This document shows, piece by piece, positions 36,301 through 46,946 of a stretch of DNA of 64,000 bases (position 1 is its first letter; each line of letters starts with the position of its first letter). Source of the DNA: Phaseolus vulgaris. Lineage: Eukaryota; Streptophyta; Magnoliopsida; Fabales; Fabaceae. The position numbers were made by a program, and so were the translations under genes. The notes below the pieces were generated by a model. It was not told where the DNA came from and ran no database searches. It saw nothing but the letters and a program-made list of their open reading frames with translations. The stretch is taken from positions 6,296,118 to 6,360,117 of the forward strand of contig NC_023757.2 of NCBI RefSeq assembly GCF_000499845.2. Reading direction: 5' to 3'.

Positions 36301-37910
36301 CCTCACTCTTCTCATCTCAGTGTTTGATTTGACTCTTTTCACTAGGTTGATTCTCTCCTTGTATTGTGTGAATCTATGTAATTGTATCCTAAAATATTTC
36401 AAAGATAGGAATAATACATTTCCTAGTTTTGTAACTTCCTATAAATTATTTTCACTGGATTTTTAGTTTTCTTTCAGCTCCCAATTCTTGCTCCAACCAC
36501 GTTCTAGAAAGATATTCAAAATGTTCCCAAAAATAAATGTACATTCTATTAATATGTAATGACTTAACAACTACTACTCAGGAATTCAAAACAGAATTTA
36601 AAGACAAACGTTGAATGTATGTACATGTGTTTTATATGTTTGGACGTGATAACGCTAAATTATTCGAATGAAGTTCAGTGGAACACACCCATTGTGAACT
36701 TAAGAAGTGGTCAGTGTACATTTATTATGCTCATGACCAAACAAGAATACATATAAAGAAAATTACATGAGCACCCTTCTAAGCCATGAAAAAATGTTAT
36801 CGGTAACACATCATTAGCAACTGATATGATGTTGGTTTTAACCGCACTGTGCAACATAAAATTCTATTGGCAAAAGCCAGGATTACTAATGACCACCTAT
36901 ACTTGGAAAACTATTTTCTCACATGTGAATCTACTCATTCATACCCCTACGTAGCAAAATATTATTTTTAGCCTACTCCAAAATATTATTCTAATACAAA
37001 TCCATGATCTTGGTGATTAGAACTAACGTCATCACGTACAACCAATGGCAACTTGACATCAAAGTCACCTTCATATCTGAGGCGAACATCATCATCTCCT
37101 TCCTCTATCAATGATCACCCACCCAATAAGAACATTATTGAAGTAATACTTGAAGCGAAAATGTCACACCTAAATACTTCTTGGACTAAAAGATCTCACA
37201 AGTGGTCTTCAATGGGAGCGAATCACTCCTTACTTATAAAAAAATGAATAAAGAAATTCAATCAATATAACTCCATTAGTTCTCCCTTCTCCGTGCATCT
37301 CATCTTCATGACACAATCATTATACAACTGTCAAAAGTTGTATATTATTTAGTTCATATTATATATGATAATTGAAATGGTGCAAATGACATCTTGACAT
37401 GATATCAAGAAAAGATGAACATTTTTGTTTAAGCTTTTCATCGTTACCAACTACTTAAGCTTGGGGGACTAGTATACAAATGACACTCTAACATGATATT
37501 TGTTAAAGATGAAAATTTTCTTTCCAAGACTTTTGGCATAAAAGTATAAAAGTACTCTTAAGTCTAAAGGATCAACTTACAAAATGTTATATAAGATCAT
37601 GTTAGTCATAACAATTACAATATTTTTAGGCTCATCAAGTAACATGAATCAAACAAATAATAAATAACCACACGATGGAACGCAAAACAATATGGTTCTT
37701 TATTAAAAGAAAGTATTACTTTAATAACAAAGCACGAAGAACAATCACACCATGACAACTATACTCTACGTTTAACGTGAGGCACAACATCAAAGCAATA
37801 AACTAAGGTACAACAAACTAAACATTTTTCCAACTCACAAACGTACTCAACCAAATAAATACATAAAAAAAATCTATTCTTTAACAAATACATAATCTCA
37901 TTGAAACTTA
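36301..37910. other. Downstream of the CER2-like gene, no gene seen
   Basis: AT-rich with no supported gene. It includes a decayed duplicated phrase CA(A/-)ATGACA..TGACATGATAT at about 37383 and 37475. The original 3' UTR of the CER2-like gene should begin about 37910 and run leftwards if the MITE is a late insertion. Confidence 0.4.
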
Positions 37911-38263
37911 CACTACTAGAAAATTATTAAGTATAAATTAATTTTAGAGATAAAAAATAATTAATTACTATATTGACTAGACTAGATACTATTTTAGAGA
38001 CTAAAAAGATTATTGTTATCTAGATTAGTTTTCATTATTGATAAATAGTTTCTAAATTGGTATCTAATTAGTTACCAAGATTTCAACTATCAATTATTTA
38101 TTATCAATCAAATACCGACTTAGAAACTATTTATCAATAATAGAAACTAATTTAGATACTAATAATTTTTTTACTCTTTAAAATAGTATCTAATTTAATA
38201 AATATACTAACTAATTATTTTTTATCTCTAAAATTATTATTTTTTAATAATTTTTTTGTAGTG
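37911..38263. mobile_element. Foldback CACTA-like MITE next to CER2-like stop codon (353 bp)
   Basis: Left end CACTACTAGAAAATTATTAA; the right end, reverse-complemented, is CACTACAAAAAAATTATTAA. The two arms pair along nearly the whole length (shared ATTTTAGAGATAAAAAATAA, TAGATACTATTTTA and TTTC(A/T)ATTATTGATAAATAG), so the element is one long hairpin. Flanking trinucleotides TTA and CTA could be a 3-bp target duplication with one change; CACTA-type ends and a 3-bp duplication suggest a CACTA-derived MITE. The right end touches the TAG stop (38264-38266) of the CER2-like gene. Confidence 0.85.
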
Positions 38264-41200
38264 CTAATTATCCTTGATCAGAAGACCATTAATCTTGAGC
38301 TCAGATTTAAGGTCAGACATTTCTTCCTCTGGCAAAATCATGGTCACAAACTTCCCATCAACACCATTCTTGGTTGAACTTTGTGGCCATGGATACACCA
38401 AAATAGCTCCTTCATCTCCAACCCCTTGAATGGTGAGGTAAACAAATGTTGGTGTGTGTCCCTTCAATTGCAAGTCATAAAAATTGGTTTTCTCCAAGTC
38501 TACAAATGTCAAATTGGCACCATACACATAGAAATCACTCACACCTTGGTCTCTCTCAATTGCTTCCTCAATTTGTTGCCTCTCATCAACACCTTCATTC
38601 TCAAGCATGCTTGCCAAAACTCTCAAATCCATATCAACAATACAAGATTCACTTCCACCCTCAACCTTGCATATCACTTGGTTGTTACCAATGATATCTT
38701 TGTTCTTCTTATTCGGGTCGAACCGGCACACGGTCACGGTTTTGGGTTCGGGTTTTGCCCGAACCCGTGCCACACAACGCCAAATCATGGCACATAGGGA
38801 TTCAAAAGCAGGGGTTTGGTCAAGACTTGGACCCCAAATTTGTGCTTGCAAGTAGTTCAACTGTGAGCTTGTTAAGTGGAAGGAGAATGTGTCCATTTTC
38901 TTGTTGTTGGGTACGATCCAATGATCACCCACCGGGTCAATGGGTTTTGCTGAAATTGGATCCTTTTCGGGTCCAGATTGTCCGGGTTCTGGGACGGATC
39001 TTGGGATGTTGGATACCATTTTTAGGCCCAAGTTATTCATTATTTGGCCCCATGAGTTTATGAATTCTGAAGCTATAAAAATGTCCCCCAATATATGGGC
39101 CCAACTAAGGCCCAATGAAATTCCACCGCATTTAAATTTAACTATCTGCATATTCACCAAACAAAGAGTGAGTCATCTGCAAAAGCAAAGTTCTATTATT
39201 TTTCTGCATACTCAACTTTTAATAAAGATGTTATTTTAATTCTTACTTTTAAACTAAGGTTGTGAGGTAAATTTACATCATATTTTCTAAATATGTTAAT
39301 TCGATTATGAAAATAATTTTATTATTCATAATTAATGATGTTGACATGTAATTCAAGTAACAGTGAGATATTGCATAGCACATTGAAATTAATACTTTAC
39401 CAGGTTGAGAGGAAAAAAAAAACTAATAGAAGAAAACAATTATAAAAAAAGTAACAGAATTTATTATATTAATTTTTATTTTTTTACCTTTTATAGTTAA
39501 ATTTAAAAGTACATAAACTAATTTTTGAAAATAAAAACTTTAACAACATTTGGCAATTAAATTTCAAATTATTTCTCTCTCTCTAATTTTTGTATCTTTG
39601 GTTTAGAGTTTGGTTCGAACGAAAGTTGAAAAGAAACAATCGAAACGTAAAATTACAAAAGACCAAAAAAACTCAGTCAAACTTTCCTTTATCAATGAAT
39701 AAAGTTTTTTTAACCTACGATCAATTAAACACATCAAAGTAATCGATTAAATTAAATAAATATTCTTTTATTTAAAAATAATAAATTATTAAAATATATA
39801 AATAATAATTTAAAAAATAAAATAAAATAAATATTTTTTAATATGTTTATTAAATAAAAAATTTAAAATAATAAACGAAATAAAATTAGTTAAATTTTAA
39901 TAATTTATTTTGATTTCAAAATATTACTTTTTTATTTATTAAGATTTTATATTAATTTAAAATTTATTTTAATAATCACACTCAACAAATTATTCACAAA
40001 CTTTTCGTTTATTTTTCACCTTTTGTTTTTCAAAAAACAGCCTCACTTTTCTCTTTAATCTATTATTTTTCACCCTCTTAAATTTACTCTTCAATCCAAT
40101 CAAGGAGAAAAGTAAAATGTATTTGACTGTTTAAAAAGTAAGAAAAAATGTACATATAAAATAGTTTAAATATAAAATAAAATTATAAATAAAAATATGA
40201 AGAAAAGTTTATTTTCAATAATTGTGTATCTTCCAAATGGAGTGATATCACACACAGAAAACAGACACGTCATGTAACAGCTGTACTGGGTGGTGACGTT
40301 GACTGAACTGTAGCTACTTCTAATTTTATTATTGACATCGATGAGACACTATTTCATTGATTCTTATTAGAGAATATCATAAATACTATATTCGGCCTCA
40401 CAAATTTAAGATATATAGAAATAAATAAATAAATGTTTTTTCATTAAATCAACTTTGGAATGAGAAAAATATTCCACGACACCAATAAAAAAGAATAATT
40501 CATAATAATAATAATTAAAATAAAATATTTTAAAGTTAAAATAGAAATAATATACATTAAATAAAGTAAAGTGTAATAAATGGAGTTTTATAACATATTT
40601 AGACAACAAAAAAAGATAAACATAAGGTTTTAAAAATGAGGTGATATAAAGATATTCACACAAAACAAAATGAGATAACTTTAGAATGATCTTACTTGAA
40701 TCCAGATAATTTAATGATATAGAATATTATTAAATAAAAATATTTTTTAAAATAAAAATAATTAATTGTATGATTAAATTAGAGATAGTTCTAGAATATT
40801 AGTATTTTTAACTGAAATTCTGGATTATTTTTAGCTTCGAATCTCTTTTTATTTGAATGAAAATGCATGTCGGCAAAAACTATTTTTCTTTAAATATTTT
40901 TGTTAGAAGAATTGAAAAAAAAATAGTATTTTCCTTTCTACTATACCATCAATGCTCTCTTGGTTGGGGGTTGCCGTGGTGAAGTTAATTTTTGTTTTAA
41001 ATTTTAAAAATTTATTAAAATAAATAAATTCAGTTACTTAATAATATGATAAATTTTAATTTAAATTAATATAATTGAGATCTGAAATTGCACCATGATA
41101 TCTAACATAAATTTTTTTATAAATAAAATAAATATATATATATATATAATAAATTTTAGTATATTTCAGCTGAAATCGTATAAGTGTTACAATTATATTA

Positions 41201-42032
41201 TAATTAAATTTTAACCAAAATCAAATTTTAAGTGAAACTATATCATTTTAATACAATTTAACAATTTTATCTATTTTGTTAATTAACTTTTAAAATTGCA
41301 TCTTATTTAGTATTCCTGAAGAAACATACGTTGACTGGGAGTGTCACTTTTCGGTGATATTCAGTTGAATTTTTCAGTTACTGGAATGTCTTTTCCATTG
41401 ATATCTTCATTCTGTTTTATTTTCAAGATATGTTCTTTTTGTCCCTGTCTTTTCTTCTGTTCATCAATCCGAGTTTTAAAAGAATTAATAAATAATTTTC
41501 CATCTAATTAGTCATTTCCCATCTTAAGATGAATGAAAGAAAAATGATTTGCATTAAATATAAGCAAGTTATGTGATGCAGAAGATACTATGAAAGGGAA
41601 ATGAAGAACCTGCAGCAAAACAGGAGGAGAAAAAGAGAGTTCTGGGCCAATGACTTGGTTAGAGGAAAGCAACTTGTTGAGGGAGCAATCCTTGGTGGCT
41701 AGCCACTCATCTAGGGTTTTGCTGCAGTTGGCTTCAATGAACCTTGCGCCACAGTCATTGCACTTGATGAAGGGTCTACCGGAATCTGATCTCCGGAACC
41801 TCCCGCAGGTGATGAAGTAATAGTTGAACCAGGTGAACATGGCATCTTTTATTTTCATTATGGTTAGGTCTTGTGCAGCCTCACTGTGGAAGAAGAACAC
41901 CACTCTGAGGTAGTGAAGTTTCATGGCCAAGTCCATGGCAGCCGGGTAGTGGAACACGTCCGACTCGGTCGCCTGACCCGGCCCAACTGAGGATAGCCTC
42001 AGATCATGCACCAAGGTCTCCTCTAACACCAT
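38264..42032 (-). CDS. CER2-like BAHD-family protein of cuticular wax synthesis
   Basis: Two exons on the minus strand, 42032-41610 and 39145-38264, join in phase 0 (CTGCAG|GTTCTT ... ATATGCAG|ATAGTT) to give 434 residues; Arabidopsis CER2 has about 421. Exon 1 has RLSSVGPG, MDLAMKLHYLRVVFFF, CGRFRRSDSGRPFIKCND and EWLA; exon 2 opens IVKFKCGGISLGLSWAHILGD. The BAHD HxxxD motif is intact as HILGD (about 158-162), while the second family motif DFGWG is absent, its place being taken by FYDLQLKG. Loss of DFGWG is a mark of the CER2 clade, which does not act as an ordinary acyltransferase but lets the condensing enzyme CER6 extend fatty acids beyond C28 in the endoplasmic reticulum for stem and leaf wax. 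An in-frame ATG at 42137-42135 would add 35 Asn/Lys-rich residues; the downstream ATG was chosen because the family begins close to the RLSSV motif. Function is inferred by homology. Confidence 0.9.
39146..41609 (-). other. Large intron of the CER2-like gene
   Basis: A 2464-base AT-rich intron. No inserted coding sequence is visible; the minus frame at 40406-40663 lies inside it and has no motif. A GC-richer island at about 40225-40330 carries ACGT-core phrases (GACACGTCATG, GGTGACGTTGAC). Confidence 0.7.
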
Positions 42033-42383
42033 CTTCCTCCTTTGGTTTTTGATGTTGTTGTTCTTGTTGTTGTTGCAGGAATGTGAGTACTTGCCAACAG
42101 AATAAATAGATGCACAGAGTGATGGATGAGGGACCATTCAATCAAAATGACTGGTTGGAACTTTAATTCAAACTTATTGCGCGTTTCTCTGCCATTGGTT
42201 CGTACAGAAACCAACAGTTAAAAACCCTTTAAGTAACCCTATTTGCAGGAGATATATATTAACATCATACTTCCTCTCTTCATTCTGTCAATATCTATGC
42301 AATCAATATCTAACTTTATTCAAAAACAAACTTACACGGCTTAAATATACACATATATATATAATACAAAAATGTTTTATTAA

Positions 42384-43201
42384 CACCCTCTTACTAACAC
42401 TTGACACCGCTTGCGTGATATTAATTAACGCTGCAGACGTGACATTTGGTGAGGATGTGACACTGACTTTATATTATAATATATGACCCGTAGCACACGT
42501 AAAACTGGTTATCCGTGTGTTTGTAAGTGGTTACTTATGTGACGCACACAAAATTGGTTCCTCCACATATACTGGCAAACGCGGTTACCCGTGTTTCTGT
42601 AAGTGGTTACCTATGTGACGTTTCTGGTCACCCACTCTTCATGAAAAAAAAACATTTTTTTAAATAAAAACCATATATTATATCGGTTAGATGGCTTAAC
42701 CGATGTAGGTTTCTCCACATATACTGGAACACACAAAACTGGTTACTCGTGTGTCTGTAAGTGGTTACCTATGTGACGTTTATGACCCACCCACTTTTTA
42801 TGAAAAAAAAATCAATTTTTTTTAATATGGACCATATATTACATCGGTTAGATGGCTTAACCAATGTAGGTTTCTCCACATATATCGACACACACAAAAT
42901 TGGTTACCCGTGTGTCTGTAAGTGGTTACCTATGTGACGTTTATGACCCACCCACTCTTTATGAAAAAAATTCAATTTTTTTTAATATGAGCCATATATT
43001 ACATCGGTTAGATGACTTAACCGATGTAATATGGGTCATTCTGAGTAAAAAAAAATATTACACTGGTTGTTTCTAATAACCAATGTAATATATTCTTTTT
43101 TACCCTATTTTGAAGCTCGCACTGCTTATTCGCGCGCAATCTCACTCTGTCACGTCATTGCCACGTCTGCAACGTCAAATGTGTGTCATGTGCAGAGGGT
43201 G
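42384..43201. mobile_element. DNA transposon with CACCCTCT ends and internal hairpin repeats
   Basis: Left end CACCCTCTTACTAACACTTG and reverse-complemented right end CACCCTCTGCACATGACAC share CACCCTCT and, further in, (A/G)ACG(C/T)TGCAGACGTG(A/G)CA. The interior is a tandem array of about 160 bp whose GTAAGTGGTTACCTATGTGACG phrase starts at about 42599, 42757 and 42919 (partial copy at 42523). Each unit includes a hairpin, ATCGGTTA-GATGGCT-TAACCGAT. The flanks TAA and TCA may be a decayed 3-bp duplication, which would fit a CACTA-type element. No transposase. Confidence 0.75.
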
Positions 43202-43319
43202 TCAATATATCGAGACTCTATATAATATAACCAACATTAATTGTTTTACATAAGTATATTATCTAATGCCAAAATATTGATAATATAATATTATTTGAGA
43301 TATTTGGATCAAATTACTT

Positions 43320-43760
43320 GCAAACTATGTATCACAGACACCGATACAAATACTAATACGATATGGACATGAATACGAAGATACGTATAATCTTTAAAAC
43401 GTAGGACACGAGGATACGAGGACACATACCTATATATTATATAATTATGAATTATATTAATTTATAATAAAGATATATGTGTACAAGTATGTTTCAGTTT
43501 TTTTGGAACAGAAAGATATTTTTCATGATTAGTTCAAAAAGATTTGTTCCTTACTTTTATAATCATACTAAAAATTCAAACAATAAGTTTGAGTTTCTAG
43601 AAAATTAATGTGTTTCTACTTTTTAAAATTGTGTTAGAATCGTGCTAGAATTGTCAGAAATCCAACAAATATTTTTTGAATTTGGCACTTCACTCATAAG
43701 TGTCCTACGAGTGTCTTTTGAATGTCGGTGTCCGATACGTGTGTCCGAAATGGACACGCC
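43320..43760 (+). repeat. Dispersed repeat with GTGTCC-rich ends (copy 1)
   Basis: Starts CTATGTATCACAGACACCGA, then GATACGTATAATCTTTAAAACG, CTATATATTATATAATTATG, GTGTACAAGTATGTTT, and ends with GTGTCCTACGAGTGTC and GTGTCCGAAATGGACACG. The reverse complement of 48465-48870 matches it throughout. The class is unknown to me; similar GTGTCC-rich repeats occur in many plant genomes. Confidence 0.75.
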
Positions 43761-43859
43761 AATTAAGAGGAGTCTAAGTCGCATATCTTGCAAATTGAAA
43801 ATTGATTTTTGTTATAAAAAAATCAGCCTAATATTTGATAATTATTCTAATATTTTTGG

Positions 43860-44117
43860 TAATTATCCTGTTGGATATTTTAGTAGATTTAAAAGTTTAA
43901 AAATTCAACTTTATCTAATATTTGTTTACTCAATCTTATATACTCATTTAAATATTATATCTTTATAAGATTTTACTAACTTGAGCATCAAAGAATTTTC
44001 TACGAGTGAATCAACACTCAATATTTTATCTATAAAGCTTGACAACCCTTCAATAAAGAGGTCAACTTGCATAAACAACTCATTCATCCACCTCGAAAGA
44101 TTACAACTTTGTTATGG
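43860..44117 (+). mobile_element. Ty3/gypsy LTR fragment
   Basis: TTTACTAACTTGAGCATCAAAGAATTTTCTACGAGTG matches the same LTR region at 21545 (ACTAATTTGAGCGTCGAAGAATC) and 56408 (ACTAACTTAAGCGCAAAGAATC), given here in parts. The fragment is cut by the solo LTR that begins at 44122, so the expected LTR end and primer site are not seen. Confidence 0.55.
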
Positions 44118-44121
44118 TAAG

Positions 44122-44965
44122 TGTCCCGACCAGTCCTCGATCATCGACCCAGGGACTGATCTCATACATCGCGCACCGATGCTTGGTAATGGAAGGGGGC
44201 CACGTAAGGTGGGCCTCAGACGCACCTACCAGGGGATTGGTTAGTCTTCGGACATTGGTATCATAGACCCCGATGTTGGAGATCGACATCGGACCTCGCT
44301 AGCAGAGGGAGAGATCAGACATCTGTGGTCTGAACGTTGTAGAGGGCCACGTAAGGTGGGCCCTAGAGTTATGCTAATTTAACAGTTAAGACATGAGATA
44401 CGTGGGAAGCCTAAGTCACGAAGGATCGATGCACGTGGTGTGTACAACGCATGAAGGCACGACACGAGTGAATAAACCTGGGAAGCGCTAAGGCCCATTA
44501 GGGTTAGGGTTTCCAGGGAAAGCTGAATGCATGGCACGTGAATACTTAGGGCACCCACAAAGCAGATGACGCTAGAGATTAGGTGCACAAGTTGGTACCT
44601 AAGCGGCCACTCTGTTAGTCGCTGCGCTCTAGTTAAGGAAAGTTTAGGATTTAGGGTAAGTGTTCCCCAAGGAACCCTAGACAAGGGCAACAACACAAAG
44701 GTAAAACCTAGTTTCAAACCTATATAAAGGGTGCTAAGAACCCTAACAAGGTACACCGTTTCTAAGACTGAAACTACTCATTTACTTATTGTTTCTTTAG
44801 CTTTTACTGACTTGACTGTCAGAGTGTAAACGGCCGTAAAGGCACCCTTTTGTCTTTACATGTGAAGCTTTCTTCTACCACAAAGAGTTCGATTCTAGAC
44901 GGAGACAGGCGGGGCCTGAAGCTGTCGTTCGAGTCAACCGGCAATCAAGTTAACCGACGAGAACA
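44122..44965 (+). mobile_element. Solo LTR, 844 bp, nested in older LTR debris
   Basis: Starts TGTCCCGACC and ends GACGAGAACA, a TGT..ACA terminal pair. The flanks are GTAAG (44117-44121) and ATAAG (44966-44970), a 5-bp target duplication with one difference. Inside are a TATA box (TATATAAA, 44721-44728), a doubled 19-bp motif GGGCCACGTAAGGTGGGCC (44197-44215 and 44344-44362) and GGCCCATTAGGGTTAGGG (about 44492). It is clearly richer in GC than its neighbours. No interior or second LTR is present, so it is most simply a solo LTR left by recombination. Confidence 0.65.
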
Positions 44966-44970
44966 ATAAG

Positions 44971-45879
44971 AATTGTAAAGTGTCAGATGATCTATCACCC
45001 ATTAGACTGAGAGCCTAAGAGTTTTGATGATAACACAATACTATAAGATGTGTTATACATATAACCATGTTCACTCATGTACAACATAAAAGAAACGATA
45101 CATCAAACCATACACGAGACACAAAGTTACAGGAAATTCATAGATACAGAGACACACTAGATGATGGAGCTATGAACACAAATGTCAAACAAAATGAGTG
45201 TTAAAAGAACACTTCAAAAGCTTGCATCAGATGATGATCTCAAAGGATGAAAAAGACCTTATTACCAAACAATAACAAGAATGACTACAACATTAAATGG
45301 AAGCATCAATACAAAGTTATCAGACGAACAATGTGCTCATATAATATGAGTTCATAAAGACTATATAAAGATCTTGAAGATCAAGAAGATACAAACATAA
45401 GTACATATGAGTTCATACGCTTACAAAGAGTTTTAGAGCATTCATAGTGTGTATAATCTTTCTATGAGAAAATTGTATATATGTTTTTAGAGCACTCATA
45501 ATTGGGGAGCTTGTGCTTTGAAATCTTCCTATACATCAATGACTCTACGAGTCATACTAACTCATTAGTTCAACCTCATCTGACCCCACCTGCACACCCA
45601 CAAGCTTCTCAATGTTGAAGAACCTTCAAAGCTTGATACAAAAAACATTTTTACCTAATAAGTTTATGGTCACACGCTTGTAAGTTCTCAAATACCAGAA
45701 ACTTTGGACAAAAGCTAAAATATATAGTGTCTCGCCATTCTGTCACAGCCTTTATTTATGAAAAGAAAACTAAGATTTCAATTATTGCAACTCTGACCAA
45801 CCATTAGATCATTTTTACCTCACAGTCGTCACTACACATTCATATTCCCGAAAATTAAAACCCCATTAATTGTGAACAA
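44971..45879. other. Possible copia LTR remnant, no gene
   Basis: The stretch from about 45015 (GAGTTTTGATGATAACACAA) has the look of SIRE-type copia LTR starts and of LTR-like leader sequences, but no ends or primer site could be set. No protein motif was found. Confidence 0.3.
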
Positions 45880-46070
45880 CTCCCAACATCTTTAGAATGG
45901 TATAAACTCCATGTGATCCAAAGCTCCTTAAGTCAAGAGGGCCAATGTAAGGAATGACTTGATGTGCTTTTGACCAAATAAATTTACTTTTCTTTTAAAA
46001 TCAAAGACTCTAGATCACTCTAAAGCGGAACGCTTACCACTAAGCCAAAAATTATAGTTAATAATAAAGG
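45880..46070 (-). repeat. Candidate tRNA-derived SINE, minus strand
   Basis: On the minus strand, 46048 downwards reads TTGGCTTAGTGGTAAGCG, which fits a tRNA-like A box (TRGYNNAGTGGTAAG), followed about 30 bases later by GAGTCTTTGATTTTA, a weak relative of a B box (GGTTCGAATCC). The downstream phrase TTGGCCCTCTTGACTTAAGG and GGAGCTTTGGATCACATGG partly recurs at about 46245-46300. No A/T tail or target duplication was established. Confidence 0.35.
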
Positions 46071-46578
46071 TACAACTCTTTCTGATTAAGAACATATGAG
46101 TCCAAGCACCATGATTCAATAAACCTCTACTGCGGGATAATTAATGTCATCCACAACACCTTAAACCTTAAGACCATTCTACAAAATAATCTAATATAGT
46201 GTTAGCAAAACAAATAAAATTTTCTTTCAAAAATAAAACATTATACATTACTCAAAGCTCCCTCAACCTCGAGGACCAATGTATGAGCACCCATCCAAGT
46301 ACATATCGAATTAATAAGGACATATTTATAAGACCTTTCATAATACTCGATTACAAGCTGATAAACAATTAGATTAGTGGTCAAAATATTAAACCAGTAA
46401 TCTAAATTTAGAGTTGACATTCATCAACCAAACCATACACGTAAATGTCCAACAAAAATAATATAAATAAATAACAATTCTAAAGTATAATCACTTCATC
46501 AATATATATTTATGGTTTCGTATGCACAACTGTTAGTTCAAAGTTATTAAACAAAGACAACTAATGAAATAACACATT

Positions 46579-46946
46579 CACTGAAAAAAATCATGAAATA
46601 AAAATTAATTTTTAGTGACAAAAAATAATTAATTAGTATAGTGATTAAATTAGAGACTAAAAATTTTTTTGTTTCTAAATTAGTTTCTATTATTGGTAAA
46701 TGATTTCTAAATTGGTATCTAATTAGCAACCAATGTTTTTGCTACCAAATTTAGAAACTAAATAATTGGTAGTTAAAACTTGGTTGCTAATTAGATACCA
46801 ATTTAGAAACCATTTAACAATAATATAAACTAATTTAAAAACCATTTTTTTTAGTTCTAAAAAAGTCTCTAATTTAGTTACTATAACAATTAATTTTTGT
46901 TGTCCCCTAAAATTGATTTCTATTTGATGTTTTTCTTGTAGTAGTG
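46579..46946. mobile_element. Foldback CACTA-like MITE (368 bp) with 3-bp target duplication
   Basis: Starts CACTGAAAAAAATCATG and ends CTTGTAGTAGTG, with a perfect ATT on both flanks. The arms pair for most of the length (for example AAATTGGTATCTAATTAGCAACCAA with its complement in the other arm, centre at about 46745-46765). Interior phrases match the elements at 24211, 37911 and 49637. Confidence 0.85.

Noticed and set aside
38381..39239. Several plus-strand frames of 82-138 residues
   Set aside because: All are antisense shadows of the CER2-like exon 2.
44379..44756. Minus-strand 125-residue frame
   Set aside because: It lies wholly inside the GC-richer solo LTR and has no motif; low stop density is explained by base composition.
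46020..46060. tRNA gene on the minus strand
   Set aside because: Only an A-box-like word is present; no cloverleaf, anticodon arm or TTCGA T-arm could be drawn. Kept only as a SINE candidate.
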